DNA of 64,000 nt. Origin: Parvularcula lutaonensis. GTDB taxonomy: Bacteria > Pseudomonadota > Alphaproteobacteria > Caulobacterales > Parvularculaceae. The stretch is taken from NCBI RefSeq assembly GCF_014651915.1, contig NZ_BMXU01000001.1, positions 744,001 to 808,000 on the forward strand. The letters run 5' to 3'. The notes beneath the pieces were generated by a model. That model was given only the letters and a program-made list of their open reading frames with translations. It was not told where the DNA came from and made no database searches. This document shows, one piece after another, positions 56,763 through 64,000 of this stretch (positions are counted from its first letter, which is position 1; each line of letters begins with the position of its first letter). Both the position numbers and the translations under genes were made by a program.

Positions 56763-58600
56763 GAGCGGTCCTCGCGCCCTGCGAGGGTCGCAAAGGTGCG
56801 GAAATCCTTGTCGAGCTTGGCCCGGACCTCTGCCCGGAGCTCGTCATCGGCGTCGTCGAGGGTCAGCACCCGCTGCCATTCGTAGCGCGCATCGCGGTCG
56901 CGCCCGACCATATAATAGGCATCACCCAGATGGTCCGTAATCACCGCATCGCCCGGCTCAAGACTGACCGCCTCTTCGAGATAGCGAACGGCCTCGGCGT
57001 AGTTGCCCCGTTGGAAATGCGCCCAACCCAGACTGTCCACGATGGCGCCGTTCTGTGGGTCGATGGCAAGGGCGCGCTCGATCATGCCGAAAGCCCGGTC
57101 GAGGTCCTCGCCCCGCTCGACATAGGTATAGCCGAGGTGATTGAGGATCACTGGCTCGTCCGGCGCGAGTTCCAGCGCCTTTTCGAGGTCAGCGCGGGCA
57201 CCGGGCCAGTTGCCGCCCTCATGGCGGGCTGCGCCCCGCGCGAAGTAGTAGCGCCAGAGCGATGATGGCAGCACGCCCCAGCGTTCCGCCGCTTCGATGG
57301 CCATGGTGCCGTATTTGTCGGCCTCCTCGTAGCGCTCCTCCGAAGCAAGGTAGATATGCGCCTGCAAGGCCCATTGGGGGACCGGCGCTCCGTCAGTAGC
57401 GAGAGCGCTCTTCAGCGTTCGCAGGGCCGCCTCGGTGTCGCCGCTGTCGAACTGTGCCGTGGCGGTTTCGAGGACGGCATAGGTGTAGAGCCAGCTTGCC
57501 GGTCGGATGGCGCTGGAGGCTTTGATCGATTCTTCCGGGGTCTGATAATAGCCGAAGATCAGGGCTGCCAGATAGTTGGCAGTGTCGTTCTGGGGATCCA
57601 CCGTACGCGCGAGGTTGGCGAGGCCGAGAGGGATCACCATCGCCGATCGGCGGACCTGCTCTGCCTGCTGGTTGCTGGCCTGGACACTCACGGCCTGCTC
57701 GAAGCCGAGCCATGCGAAACCGCTGAGCGCGTGGGAGAACACGGCCTTCGCATTGCGCGCCAGCGGTGGCTGGCGGTCCGCGGTGCGGGCGAAGCTCCTG
57801 CCTTCGTTCTCGAGCTTACCGAGGCGGACGAGGCCCATGCGCCCTGCCCGGCTGTAAAGCCCCGAATCCTGGATCATCCGTGTGTAGATCGTCGCTGCTT
57901 CCTCGCTACGCCCGTCACGTTCGAGGAGGCGGGCAAAGCCGAGGGCTGCGATTTCGCCGCGCGGGGCGCTGATCGCCTGCCTGTAGGCCGCTTCGGCCGA
58001 CTGGGCATCGCCTTCAAGCTCGAACAGGAAGGCCGCGTGCAGCGGGACGAGACCGCGGAAGGAGCCGGGCTCCTGCTCTGCGAGAATTTTCGTGGCCGCC
58101 TCGATACCCTCGGCATCGTAGATCGCCGCGCTGCGCAACAGGACCGAGAGGGACTGGCCGAGGCTGGAACGCATGGGGCGGCTAAGAAGATCAGCCGCAC
58201 GCTGTGAATCGCCGTCGCGCATCGCCGCGGCTGCGAGGGTCAGGCGCGGCATGTCGGCCTGGATGCCCGGCTCGCCCGTCTCGTCGCCTTCAGCGGCCAG
58301 GCGCTGGGCGATCACGAGCCGGGCCTGGCGCTCTGCCTCGTCGATGTCACCTGACGCGAGGGCGTAGCCGAATGCCGTGCGGCTGCCTTCCGGTCCCTCC
58401 GTCCGGCGGGCGACCTCCTCGAAAGCATCACCAGCGGTTGGAATGTCGAAAGCCTGCGCGGCGAAACGGCCCTGTAGATAGGCGCCGGAGACAGAGGCCT
58501 CGTCACTCTCCGAAGAAATCTGACGCCCCGACCCGAAGGTGGAGCAGCCTGCGAGGACCAGCACGAGCGCCAAGGGCGCGAGACAGCGAGAAAAACCCAT
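56759..58600 (-). CDS. TPR-repeat lipoprotein
   Basis: 613 residues from the ATG at 58600, giving a lipoprotein signal (LALVLVLAGC). The body is tetratricopeptide repeats, clearest near the C-terminus (LNHLGYTYVERGEDLDRAFGMIERALAIDPQNGAIVDSLGWAHFQRG spans two canonical repeats; landmarks are LNHLGYTYVERGE and DSLGWAHFQRG). It is translationally coupled to ispE, a common alphaproteobacterial neighbour pair. Probably an outer-membrane assembly or scaffold lipoprotein. Confidence 0.85.
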   Translation of the reverse strand: MGFSRCLAPLALVLVLAGCSTFGSGRQISSESDEASVSGAYLQGRFAAQAFDIPTAGDAFEEVARRTEGPEGSRTAFGYALASGDIDEAERQARLVIAQRLAAEGDETGEPGIQADMPRLTLAAAAMRDGDSQRAADLLSRPMRSSLGQSLSVLLRSAAIYDAEGIEAATKILAEQEPGSFRGLVPLHAAFLFELEGDAQSAEAAYRQAISAPRGEIAALGFARLLERDGRSEEAATIYTRMIQDSGLYSRAGRMGLVRLGKLENEGRSFARTADRQPPLARNAKAVFSHALSGFAWLGFEQAVSVQASNQQAEQVRRSAMVIPLGLANLARTVDPQNDTANYLAALIFGYYQTPEESIKASSAIRPASWLYTYAVLETATAQFDSGDTEAALRTLKSALATDGAPVPQWALQAHIYLASEERYEEADKYGTMAIEAAERWGVLPSSLWRYYFARGAARHEGGNWPGARADLEKALELAPDEPVILNHLGYTYVERGEDLDRAFGMIERALAIDPQNGAIVDSLGWAHFQRGNYAEAVRYLEEAVSLEPGDAVITDHLGDAYYMVGRDRDARYEWQRVLTLDDADDELRAEVRAKLDKDFRTFATLAGREDRS

Positions 58601-58658
58601 GGCCTGCCGTCTGGCACGCGCCGCGGCTCTGGACAATGCGTCGGACACTAAACTGTCG

Positions 58659-60032
58659 TCAGCCTGAATCGCCGGAGCCTCCAGCAAGACGCGCTTCGAC
58701 GCCGGACTGTTCGAAATAGTCATCGACGCCATCGGCAATCGCCGTTGCAGCTGAGCGCCGCCAGCTGCTGCTGGTCAGGTTGGCTTCATCCTTCGTGTTC
58801 GAGATGAAGGCGAGTTCGACCAGGACTGCCGGCACGTCCGGCGAGAGCAGCACGAGCAGCGCGCCGCGCCGCTTGGGGTTCTTCAACAGCGGCATGGTCG
58901 GCCGCATGTTGTCGATCAGCGCGGTCGCGAGGCGGTCGGAGTTATGCCGCGTGGCGGTCTGGGCGAGGTCGAGCAGGATGTCGCCGACACCGTCGTCATT
59001 CGAAACCTCGACATCGAAAAGCTGGAACTGTCCGTGGCTCCGGATCTCGTCTTCGAGCTTCTCCGAGCGGCGGGCCGAGAGCGTGTAAACCGAGCCGCCC
59101 CGAAGGGTCTTGTCCTCATGGCTGTCGGCATGGATCGACATGAAGAGGTCGGCCTGCATTTCGCGGGCGAGCCCGATGCGGTCCTCGTGCTTGACGTAGC
59201 TGTCGTCGTCGCGGGTCAGAAGAACGTCATAGCCCCGGCGTTCGAGAATGATCTCGAGAGCCTTGGCGAAGCTGAGCGTGACGCTTTCCTCGCGCGTGCC
59301 GTTCTGGCCGATGGAGCCAGGCTCATACCCGCCATGGCCAGGGTCGAGGACGATCAGCGGGCGTTGCTTGAGGATCGGCGCCACCGGCTCGGGTGGCAGC
59401 TCGGGCATGTCATAGACGAGAATATCCGGCTCATCCTCGACAAGAGGGACGGAGTTCGGGCGCTGCGGTTTGAGGGAGGGTGGCCCGAGGGATTTTGCCT
59501 CCGCCATCACCGGGTTTCGCTGCGGCTCCGCGACGGCTGGCATTGGCGCAGGTTCGGGATCGGGAAGGGCATGAAGCGGCTCCCGGAATTCCGAGGCCGC
59601 CTTTTCGAATTCGGTGGAGGAAACTCCGTCGAGGTCGATAACGAGGCGATAGTGCTCGATCTTGCCCGATGGCGGCAGGACGAAGCTCCGGGTCGGAAGG
59701 GCAAAGCCATCAAGCCTGATCCTGACAACGTCAGGAGCCCACTCGACGCGGTCGATGACGCCCTTGCCTTCCATGTCGCCGGTGCCGTTCGCGGTCATCG
59801 CGAAGCTGCCGCCGTCGAGATGGAGAACGAGCTCGGGCTCTACGCCCTCGACCGGGCCGACCATGAAGGCCGGGCGCTTGTCGAGATCGAGCACGATGCG
59901 TGTCTGCCCCTTGGCGTCGACGCCCATGCGGATGCCCGAAACCTCGACGCTCGATCCAGCCTCTTCCGACACGGCCAGGAAGCCGCAGAGGAGGACGATC
60001 AACAGCGGTGGAAGAACGAGCAGACGACGCAT
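58659..60032 (-). CDS. N-acetylmuramoyl-L-alanine amidase, AmiC type (AMIN + Amidase_3)
   Basis: 457 residues from the ATG at 60032 (AGGAG five bases upstream). Signal sequence about 1-25; AMIN domain about 30-140 (QTRIVLDLDKRPAFMV); Pro-rich linker about 150-220; Amidase_3 zinc domain from about 225, with LDPGHGGYEPG (first His), TREESVTLSFAKAL (Glu), SIHADSH (His) and VLVELAFISN (Glu). It cleaves septal peptidoglycan for daughter-cell separation. It precedes the TPR lipoprotein by 58 bases. Confidence 0.93.
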   Translation of the reverse strand: MRRLLVLPPLLIVLLCGFLAVSEEAGSSVEVSGIRMGVDAKGQTRIVLDLDKRPAFMVGPVEGVEPELVLHLDGGSFAMTANGTGDMEGKGVIDRVEWAPDVVRIRLDGFALPTRSFVLPPSGKIEHYRLVIDLDGVSSTEFEKAASEFREPLHALPDPEPAPMPAVAEPQRNPVMAEAKSLGPPSLKPQRPNSVPLVEDEPDILVYDMPELPPEPVAPILKQRPLIVLDPGHGGYEPGSIGQNGTREESVTLSFAKALEIILERRGYDVLLTRDDDSYVKHEDRIGLAREMQADLFMSIHADSHEDKTLRGGSVYTLSARRSEKLEDEIRSHGQFQLFDVEVSNDDGVGDILLDLAQTATRHNSDRLATALIDNMRPTMPLLKNPKRRGALLVLLSPDVPAVLVELAFISNTKDEANLTSSSWRRSAATAIADGVDDYFEQSGVEARLAGGSGDSG

Positions 60033-60493
60033 GGACACTCCTATACCCCGACTCGTGCGCTGGCATGCAGGGACTTAATGGGCCGTTAAGCCTACCTTGC
60101 GAGGACGAAACAATGGGAACCTCGCCTCCCCTTCTTGATGTTCATCGGGAAGTGGCGCAAAGGTTCTCTGTCCAGATCGGAGCCACCCCGCGCGAGCAAG
60201 ATCGTCGCGGCCGCCCGGTCTGCCCGGCGGGCTTGCTTCGGCCCCCGCAAGGCCCGACCTCAGGTCGCCGGCGACGACGGAGCTTCCCGGTGCCTTTCCC
60301 GGCACCAAACCTAACACGCGCCACCCCGGACATTCGGGAGTGAGTGCATCCGAAAGACACGCGATGGCCTTGACGAGACCTCACACCGCGATCCGCCCCA
60401 TGGGCGATCTGCGCGAGGCTGTCCGGCCTACCGCCCTCACCCGATCAAGGATCACGGCTGGCCCGGCGTATCGCCGCAGCCGCGGAGTAATTC
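60033..60493. other. Long gene-free region upstream of rne, possible 5' leader
   Basis: About 460 bases between the divergent amidase gene and rne. No gene is supported. It contains several potential hairpins on the plus strand, the clearest GGTGCC (60289-60294) with GGCACC (60301-60306), and GC-rich complementary stretches around 60200-60275. RNase E in other bacteria controls its own mRNA through a structured long leader, so a similar element is plausible. Confidence 0.4.
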
Positions 60494-63361
60494 ATGCCCA
60501 AAACCATGCTGATCGACGCTTACCACCCGGAGGAGACGCGCGTTGCCGTCTGCCAAGGTGGCAAGGTCGAGGACTTCGACTTCGAGTACGCCTCCCGTAA
60601 GCCACTTCGAGGGAATATTTACCTGGCCCGGGTCACCCGGGTCGAGCCCAGCCTTCAGGCCGCTTTCGTCGAGTATGGCGGAAACCGTCACGGGTTCCTG
60701 GCGTTCAGCGAAATCCACCCTGACTACTACCAGATTCCGGTCGCAGACCGTGAAGTCCTGCGCAAGGCGGAAGCCCTGGAGGTCGAGCTGGCCAAGAAAC
60801 TGGCCGAGCTGAACCAGGACGCCGATGCAGACGACATCGACCCCGACGAAGACGACCTGAGCCCCAAAACCGACCTGGACGAGGCGCAGGACGTTGATCA
60901 GGACGACACTGAGGCCGGGGCCGCCGATACGGGCGATGGCGAGGAACTACCTGCCGACTATGCCCCGGGCACGGACGAGCAGGACACCGGCGAATGGCAC
61001 GGCGCCGACGAAAGCCTCCTCGAGGTGGTCGGCGCGCCTTCCGACGCAGCCTCCACGACGGACGATGACCAGGAGCAGGGCGACGCGCCGGATGCTTCCG
61101 CCGCCCTCGACATCGCCATCGAGAACGCCCTCAGGAGCTCCGAAGACGAGGTCGTCGTGAATGCCGAAGACGCTTCGGCTGACGAGGATGGCACCGCCTC
61201 TTCCACGTCCAGCGCTGACGGTGAAAAGGACGGCGAGCAGGAACTGTCGGAGGAAGAACTGGCCGCCCGCGAGCGCCAGAAGGAGATCGACGAGCTTCGC
61301 GCGCGCTATGAAGAGGCCAAGCGTGAACGCAACCGGCTCCTGCGCGCTTACAAGATCCAGGAAGTCATCAAGCGTCGCCAGATCATGCTGGTGCAGGTCG
61401 TGAAGGAGGAGCGCGGCAACAAAGGCGCGGCCCTCACCACCTATCTCAGCCTCGCAGGCCGTTACGGCGTCCTGATGCCAAACACGGCGCGCGGCGGCGG
61501 TATCTCCCGCAAGATCACTTCGCAGTCCGACCGCAAGCGCCTGAAGAAGGCGATGAGCGAGCTCGACATCGCGCCGAACATGGGCCTCATCATCAGGACC
61601 GCCGGCGCGAAACGCTCGAAGACCGAGATCAAGCGCGACTACGACTATCTCAACCGCCTTTGGGAGACGATCCGGGAAAAGACCCTGGAAAGCGTCGCGC
61701 CTGCGTTGATCTATGAGGAAGCGAGCCTGATGAAACGGGCCATCCGCGACCTCTATGACAAGGACACCGAGCAGATCATTGTCCAGGGCGACGAGGGCTA
61801 CCGTGAAGCGAAAGACTTCATGAAGATGCTCATGCCGTCCCACGCCAAGAACGTGCAGCGGTACAAATCGGACATCCCGATCTTCCTGAAATACAAGGTC
61901 GAGCAGCAGCTCGATGAGATGTTCCAGCCGGTCGTGCAGCTGAAATCCGGCGGTTACCTCGTCATCCAGCAGACCGAGGCGCTCGTCTCGATCGACGTCA
62001 ACTCGGGCAAGGCGACGAAAGAGCGGAACGTCGAGCAGACCGCGCTCAAGACGAACTCCGAGGCTGCCGTGGAAGTGGCGCGCCAGTGCCGCCTGCGCGA
62101 CCTTGCGGGCCTCATCGTGGTCGATTTCATCGACATGGAGGAGAACCGCAACAACCGGGCCGTGGAGAAAAAGCTCAAGGACGCGATGAAGAATGATCGC
62201 GCCCGCACGCAGATCGGCTCGATCAGCTCCTTCGGACTTCTCGAAATGTCCCGCCAGCGCCGTCGCTCCGGCATCGTGGACGGCACCACCCAGGCCTGTC
62301 CGGTCTGCGAGGGAGCTGGCCACGTGCGCAGTCATGAGATGGCCGCACTCCGTATCCTGAGAGCTGCGGAAGGCGAGGCAGCCACCGGCAAGCACGGTCT
62401 CATCACGGTGAAGACCTCGACCGACGTCGCGCTCTACATCCTGAACACGAAGCGTGCATGGCTCGACCGGATCGAAAAGGTCTATGGCGTCAAGGCCAAT
62501 GTCCTCGCCGATAGCGGAAAGTTCGGTGACCAGTACGAGGTCGCCGCCTCGGGCAGCCCTTCCGAAGCCGTGTCGCTGAAAGACACGATCGGCGATGACG
62601 GACCGCTCTCCGACTTCGAGGCGCCGGAGCTGCCGGGAGACAAGAGCGCGAAGGACAGTGACACCGCCTCTTCCTCCGATGACGAAGACAGCGACGACAA
62701 GCCCAAGCGCCGCCGTCGCCGTCGCCGCCGCCGGAAAGGCGACGCCGAGGACCGTGCCGAGGACGGACAGGAGAACGCCAAGGCCGACGACGAAGACGGT
62801 CAGTCTTCCGAGGACGCAACCGACGAGGCGGAAGCGAAGACCTCGGACGAAGTCGAAAGCGCAGACGAGGACGCTGATGGCGAGCCCAAGCGCCGCCGCC
62901 GTCGCGGACGCCGCGGGGGCCGACGGAACCGCCGCAAGTCCGAAGCCGCCAATGAGAATGGCGAGAACGCTGGTGACAATGGTGACGCTGACGATCAGTC
63001 GGCAGACGGGTCTTCCGACGACCAAGCCGCAGCGAAAGCCGATGACGGGGCGGAACCGTCCGAGGAGCCCAAGACCGAAGCGCCTGTAGCCGAAGCGCCT
63101 GCCGAGGACGGAAAGGCTGCCGAAGCCGACGCGACCGCCGAACCGGCGAACGACGAAGGCCAGACTGAAAGCGCGGACGACGCGCCGTCTACCGAAGCCA
63201 CGGAACCTGCAGAAGTCGAAGCGACCGAAGCCGAGGACGAGCCTGAGCCTGAGCCCCAGCCCGAAGAGGCTCCGCGCCCCGCCGCGATCAGCCGTGAAGA
63301 CACCAGGTCCGATGGCCCGCGCAGGCAGGGCTGGTGGCAACGCGCCTTCAACAAGAACTGA
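60494..63361 (+). CDS. rne: Ribonuclease E
   Basis: 955 residues. The S1 domain (from about 35, RGNIYLARVTRVEPSLQAAFVEYG) is interrupted after about residue 90 by some 170 residues of Asp/Glu-rich sequence and resumes at KIQEVIKRRQIMLVQVVKEE (about 295). The catalytic core follows, with Asp residues in VSIDVNSGKAT (about 497) and LIVVDFIDMEE (about 540), and the Zn-link CPVCEGAGH (about 600). The C-terminal about 270 residues are disordered, alternating acidic runs with Arg-rich RNA-binding islands (KRRRRRRRRR, about 737; KRRRRRGRRGGRRN, about 797), the degradosome scaffold. It ends RQGWWQRAFNKN. Confidence 0.97.
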   Translation: MPKTMLIDAYHPEETRVAVCQGGKVEDFDFEYASRKPLRGNIYLARVTRVEPSLQAAFVEYGGNRHGFLAFSEIHPDYYQIPVADREVLRKAEALEVELAKKLAELNQDADADDIDPDEDDLSPKTDLDEAQDVDQDDTEAGAADTGDGEELPADYAPGTDEQDTGEWHGADESLLEVVGAPSDAASTTDDDQEQGDAPDASAALDIAIENALRSSEDEVVVNAEDASADEDGTASSTSSADGEKDGEQELSEEELAARERQKEIDELRARYEEAKRERNRLLRAYKIQEVIKRRQIMLVQVVKEERGNKGAALTTYLSLAGRYGVLMPNTARGGGISRKITSQSDRKRLKKAMSELDIAPNMGLIIRTAGAKRSKTEIKRDYDYLNRLWETIREKTLESVAPALIYEEASLMKRAIRDLYDKDTEQIIVQGDEGYREAKDFMKMLMPSHAKNVQRYKSDIPIFLKYKVEQQLDEMFQPVVQLKSGGYLVIQQTEALVSIDVNSGKATKERNVEQTALKTNSEAAVEVARQCRLRDLAGLIVVDFIDMEENRNNRAVEKKLKDAMKNDRARTQIGSISSFGLLEMSRQRRRSGIVDGTTQACPVCEGAGHVRSHEMAALRILRAAEGEAATGKHGLITVKTSTDVALYILNTKRAWLDRIEKVYGVKANVLADSGKFGDQYEVAASGSPSEAVSLKDTIGDDGPLSDFEAPELPGDKSAKDSDTASSSDDEDSDDKPKRRRRRRRRRKGDAEDRAEDGQENAKADDEDGQSSEDATDEAEAKTSDEVESADEDADGEPKRRRRRGRRGGRRNRRKSEAANENGENAGDNGDADDQSADGSSDDQAAAKADDGAEPSEEPKTEAPVAEAPAEDGKAAEADATAEPANDEGQTESADDAPSTEATEPAEVEATEAEDEPEPEPQPEEAPRPAAISREDTRSDGPRRQGWWQRAFNKN

Positions 63362-63370
63362 ACTGACTGC

Positions 63371-63390
63371 GGCAGCCCGCGTGGGCTGCC
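63371..63390 (+). terminator. Hairpin after rne
   Basis: GGCAGCCC (63371-63378) pairs perfectly with GGGCTGCC (63383-63390), loop GCGT, nine bases after the rne stop. No T-run follows, so it is a weak terminator or a 3'-end stabiliser. Confidence 0.5.
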
Positions 63391-63408
63391 GCCCGCCGGC
63401 CGGGGGGC

Positions 63409-64000
63409 ATGGTGCCTGAGCTTTTCCTTGATCCGCGTTGGCAGAGCCTGATCGGTTTCGCCGTTTTCAGCGCCATTGCATGGGCGTTTTCCGAGCGGCA
63501 TCTTCGCCTGCCTCCGCTCCGGCGTTTCATCGCCGTGTTCGGCTTCCAGGTCGGTTTCGCCGCGATCTTCCTGCGCATCCCTGCTGCGCGGGAAAGCCTG
63601 ACCGGCCTCAATTCGGTCGTCGGCGCCCTCCGCGCAGCCGTCGAGTCGGGGACGAGCTTCGTCTTCGGCTATGCTGGCCGCTCCACCGGCCTGCCTTTCC
63701 CCGGAGCTGAGGACGGTGGCGGGTTGTTCTTCATCTTCGCCTTCCAGGCGCTGCCTCTTCTGGTGTTCGTGGGCGCGCTGGCAGCGGTGCTCTGGCACTG
63801 GGGGATCCTCAAGATCCTCGTCAGGGGGCTCGCCTTCACGCTGACCCGGCTCTTCGGCACCGGCGGCTCGGTCAGCCTCGCCGCCGCCGCGAACGTCTTG
63901 CTTGGCCAGACCGAGGCCCCGCTGCTGATCCGTCCGATGCTGGCGCGCCTCACCCGGTCCGAGCTACACGCTGTCATCACCTGCGGTTTCGCCACGGTGG
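63409..64000 (+). CDS. Concentrative nucleoside transporter (CNT/NupC family), 5' part; continues past window
   Basis: 197 codons visible from the ATG at 63409. Hydrophobic helices at about 13-28, 37-53 and 108-135 are typical of the CNT N-terminus and the start of its core. FIFAFQALPLLVFVGALAAVL and the signature LGQTEAPLLIRPML (about residue 167) are diagnostic. CNT proteins import nucleosides with Na+ or H+. The 3' end is outside the window. Confidence 0.9.
   Translation, partial: MVPELFLDPRWQSLIGFAVFSAIAWAFSERHLRLPPLRRFIAVFGFQVGFAAIFLRIPAARESLTGLNSVVGALRAAVESGTSFVFGYAGRSTGLPFPGAEDGGGLFFIFAFQALPLLVFVGALAAVLWHWGILKILVRGLAFTLTRLFGTGGSVSLAAAANVLLGQTEAPLLIRPMLARLTRSELHAVITCGFATV

Noticed and set aside
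60947-63340. Long minus-strand open frame opposite rne
   Set aside because: It mirrors the acidic repeats of RNase E and has no domain of its own.

Overview
The window is GC-rich bacterial chromosome with the gene content of an alphaproteobacterium. Pointers are plant-type glutamate-cysteine ligase, TrmFO, SapC, RNase E with a large acidic insertion in its S1 region, the prfA-prmC-yajC-secD-secF-squalene/phytoene synthase string, and four candidate LexA boxes of the alphaproteobacterial GTTC-N7-GTTC type. A marine family such as Parvularculaceae or Hyphomonadaceae would fit, but this is a guess. I saw no plasmid, phage, transposase, CRISPR array, rRNA or tRNA.

Layout. 1-4.3 kb: end of tamA and all of tamB (outer-membrane assembly). 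4.3-10.5 kb: an HNH nuclease, three paralogous exported proteins with TonB-type C-terminal domains (one broken by an amber codon at a conserved Gln) and an exported amidohydrolase. 10.5-14 kb: minus-strand ssb, rsmE, gshA and an AlkA-like glycosylase. 14-19.2 kb: three small outer-membrane beta-barrels sitting between ssb and uvrA, both of which carry a LexA box. 19.4-27.4 kb: small membrane proteins, a DUF2785 lipoprotein, an F420-reductase-like dehydrogenase, an intact and a metal-site-less amidohydrolase in tandem, and two unrecognised membrane proteins. 27.4-33.4 kb: a LuxR solo, a structured RNA candidate ahead of trmFO, a DJ-1 family protein, a spermidine-synthase-like protein, an SdpR/SdpI-like pair between REP-like repeats, and an endonuclease III-like protein lacking the catalytic Lys behind two mirror-image LexA boxes. 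33.4-40.5 kb: the prfA/sec string and cyclopropane fatty acid synthase. 40.9-43.1 kb: ispG and a RodZ-HTH protein ending in a TonB domain. 43.3-46.2 kb: a TusA-like protein, a Sel1/peptidoglycan-binding-like protein and a beta-helix protein. 46.2-48.1 kb: a repeat-rich gap, then rplA and rplK alone. 48.3-53.7 kb: a lipoprotein, a sterol-desaturase-family protein, SapC, a hydrolase, a degenerate exonuclease-like protein and an S49 protease. 53.8-60 kb: polyprenyl synthase, a WecA-like transferase, ispE, a TPR lipoprotein and an AmiC-type amidase. 60.5-64 kb: rne and the start of a nucleoside transporter.

The themes are envelope biogenesis (TamAB, Sec, amidase, polyprenyl carrier, WecA-like transferase, RodZ-like protein), isoprenoid supply (ispG, ispE, polyprenyl synthase) and DNA repair under likely SOS control (ssb, uvrA, the EndoIII-like gene). 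The strongest candidate for something undescribed is the EndoIII-like protein with a degenerate helix-hairpin-helix under a double, mirrored SOS operator (32609-33407).
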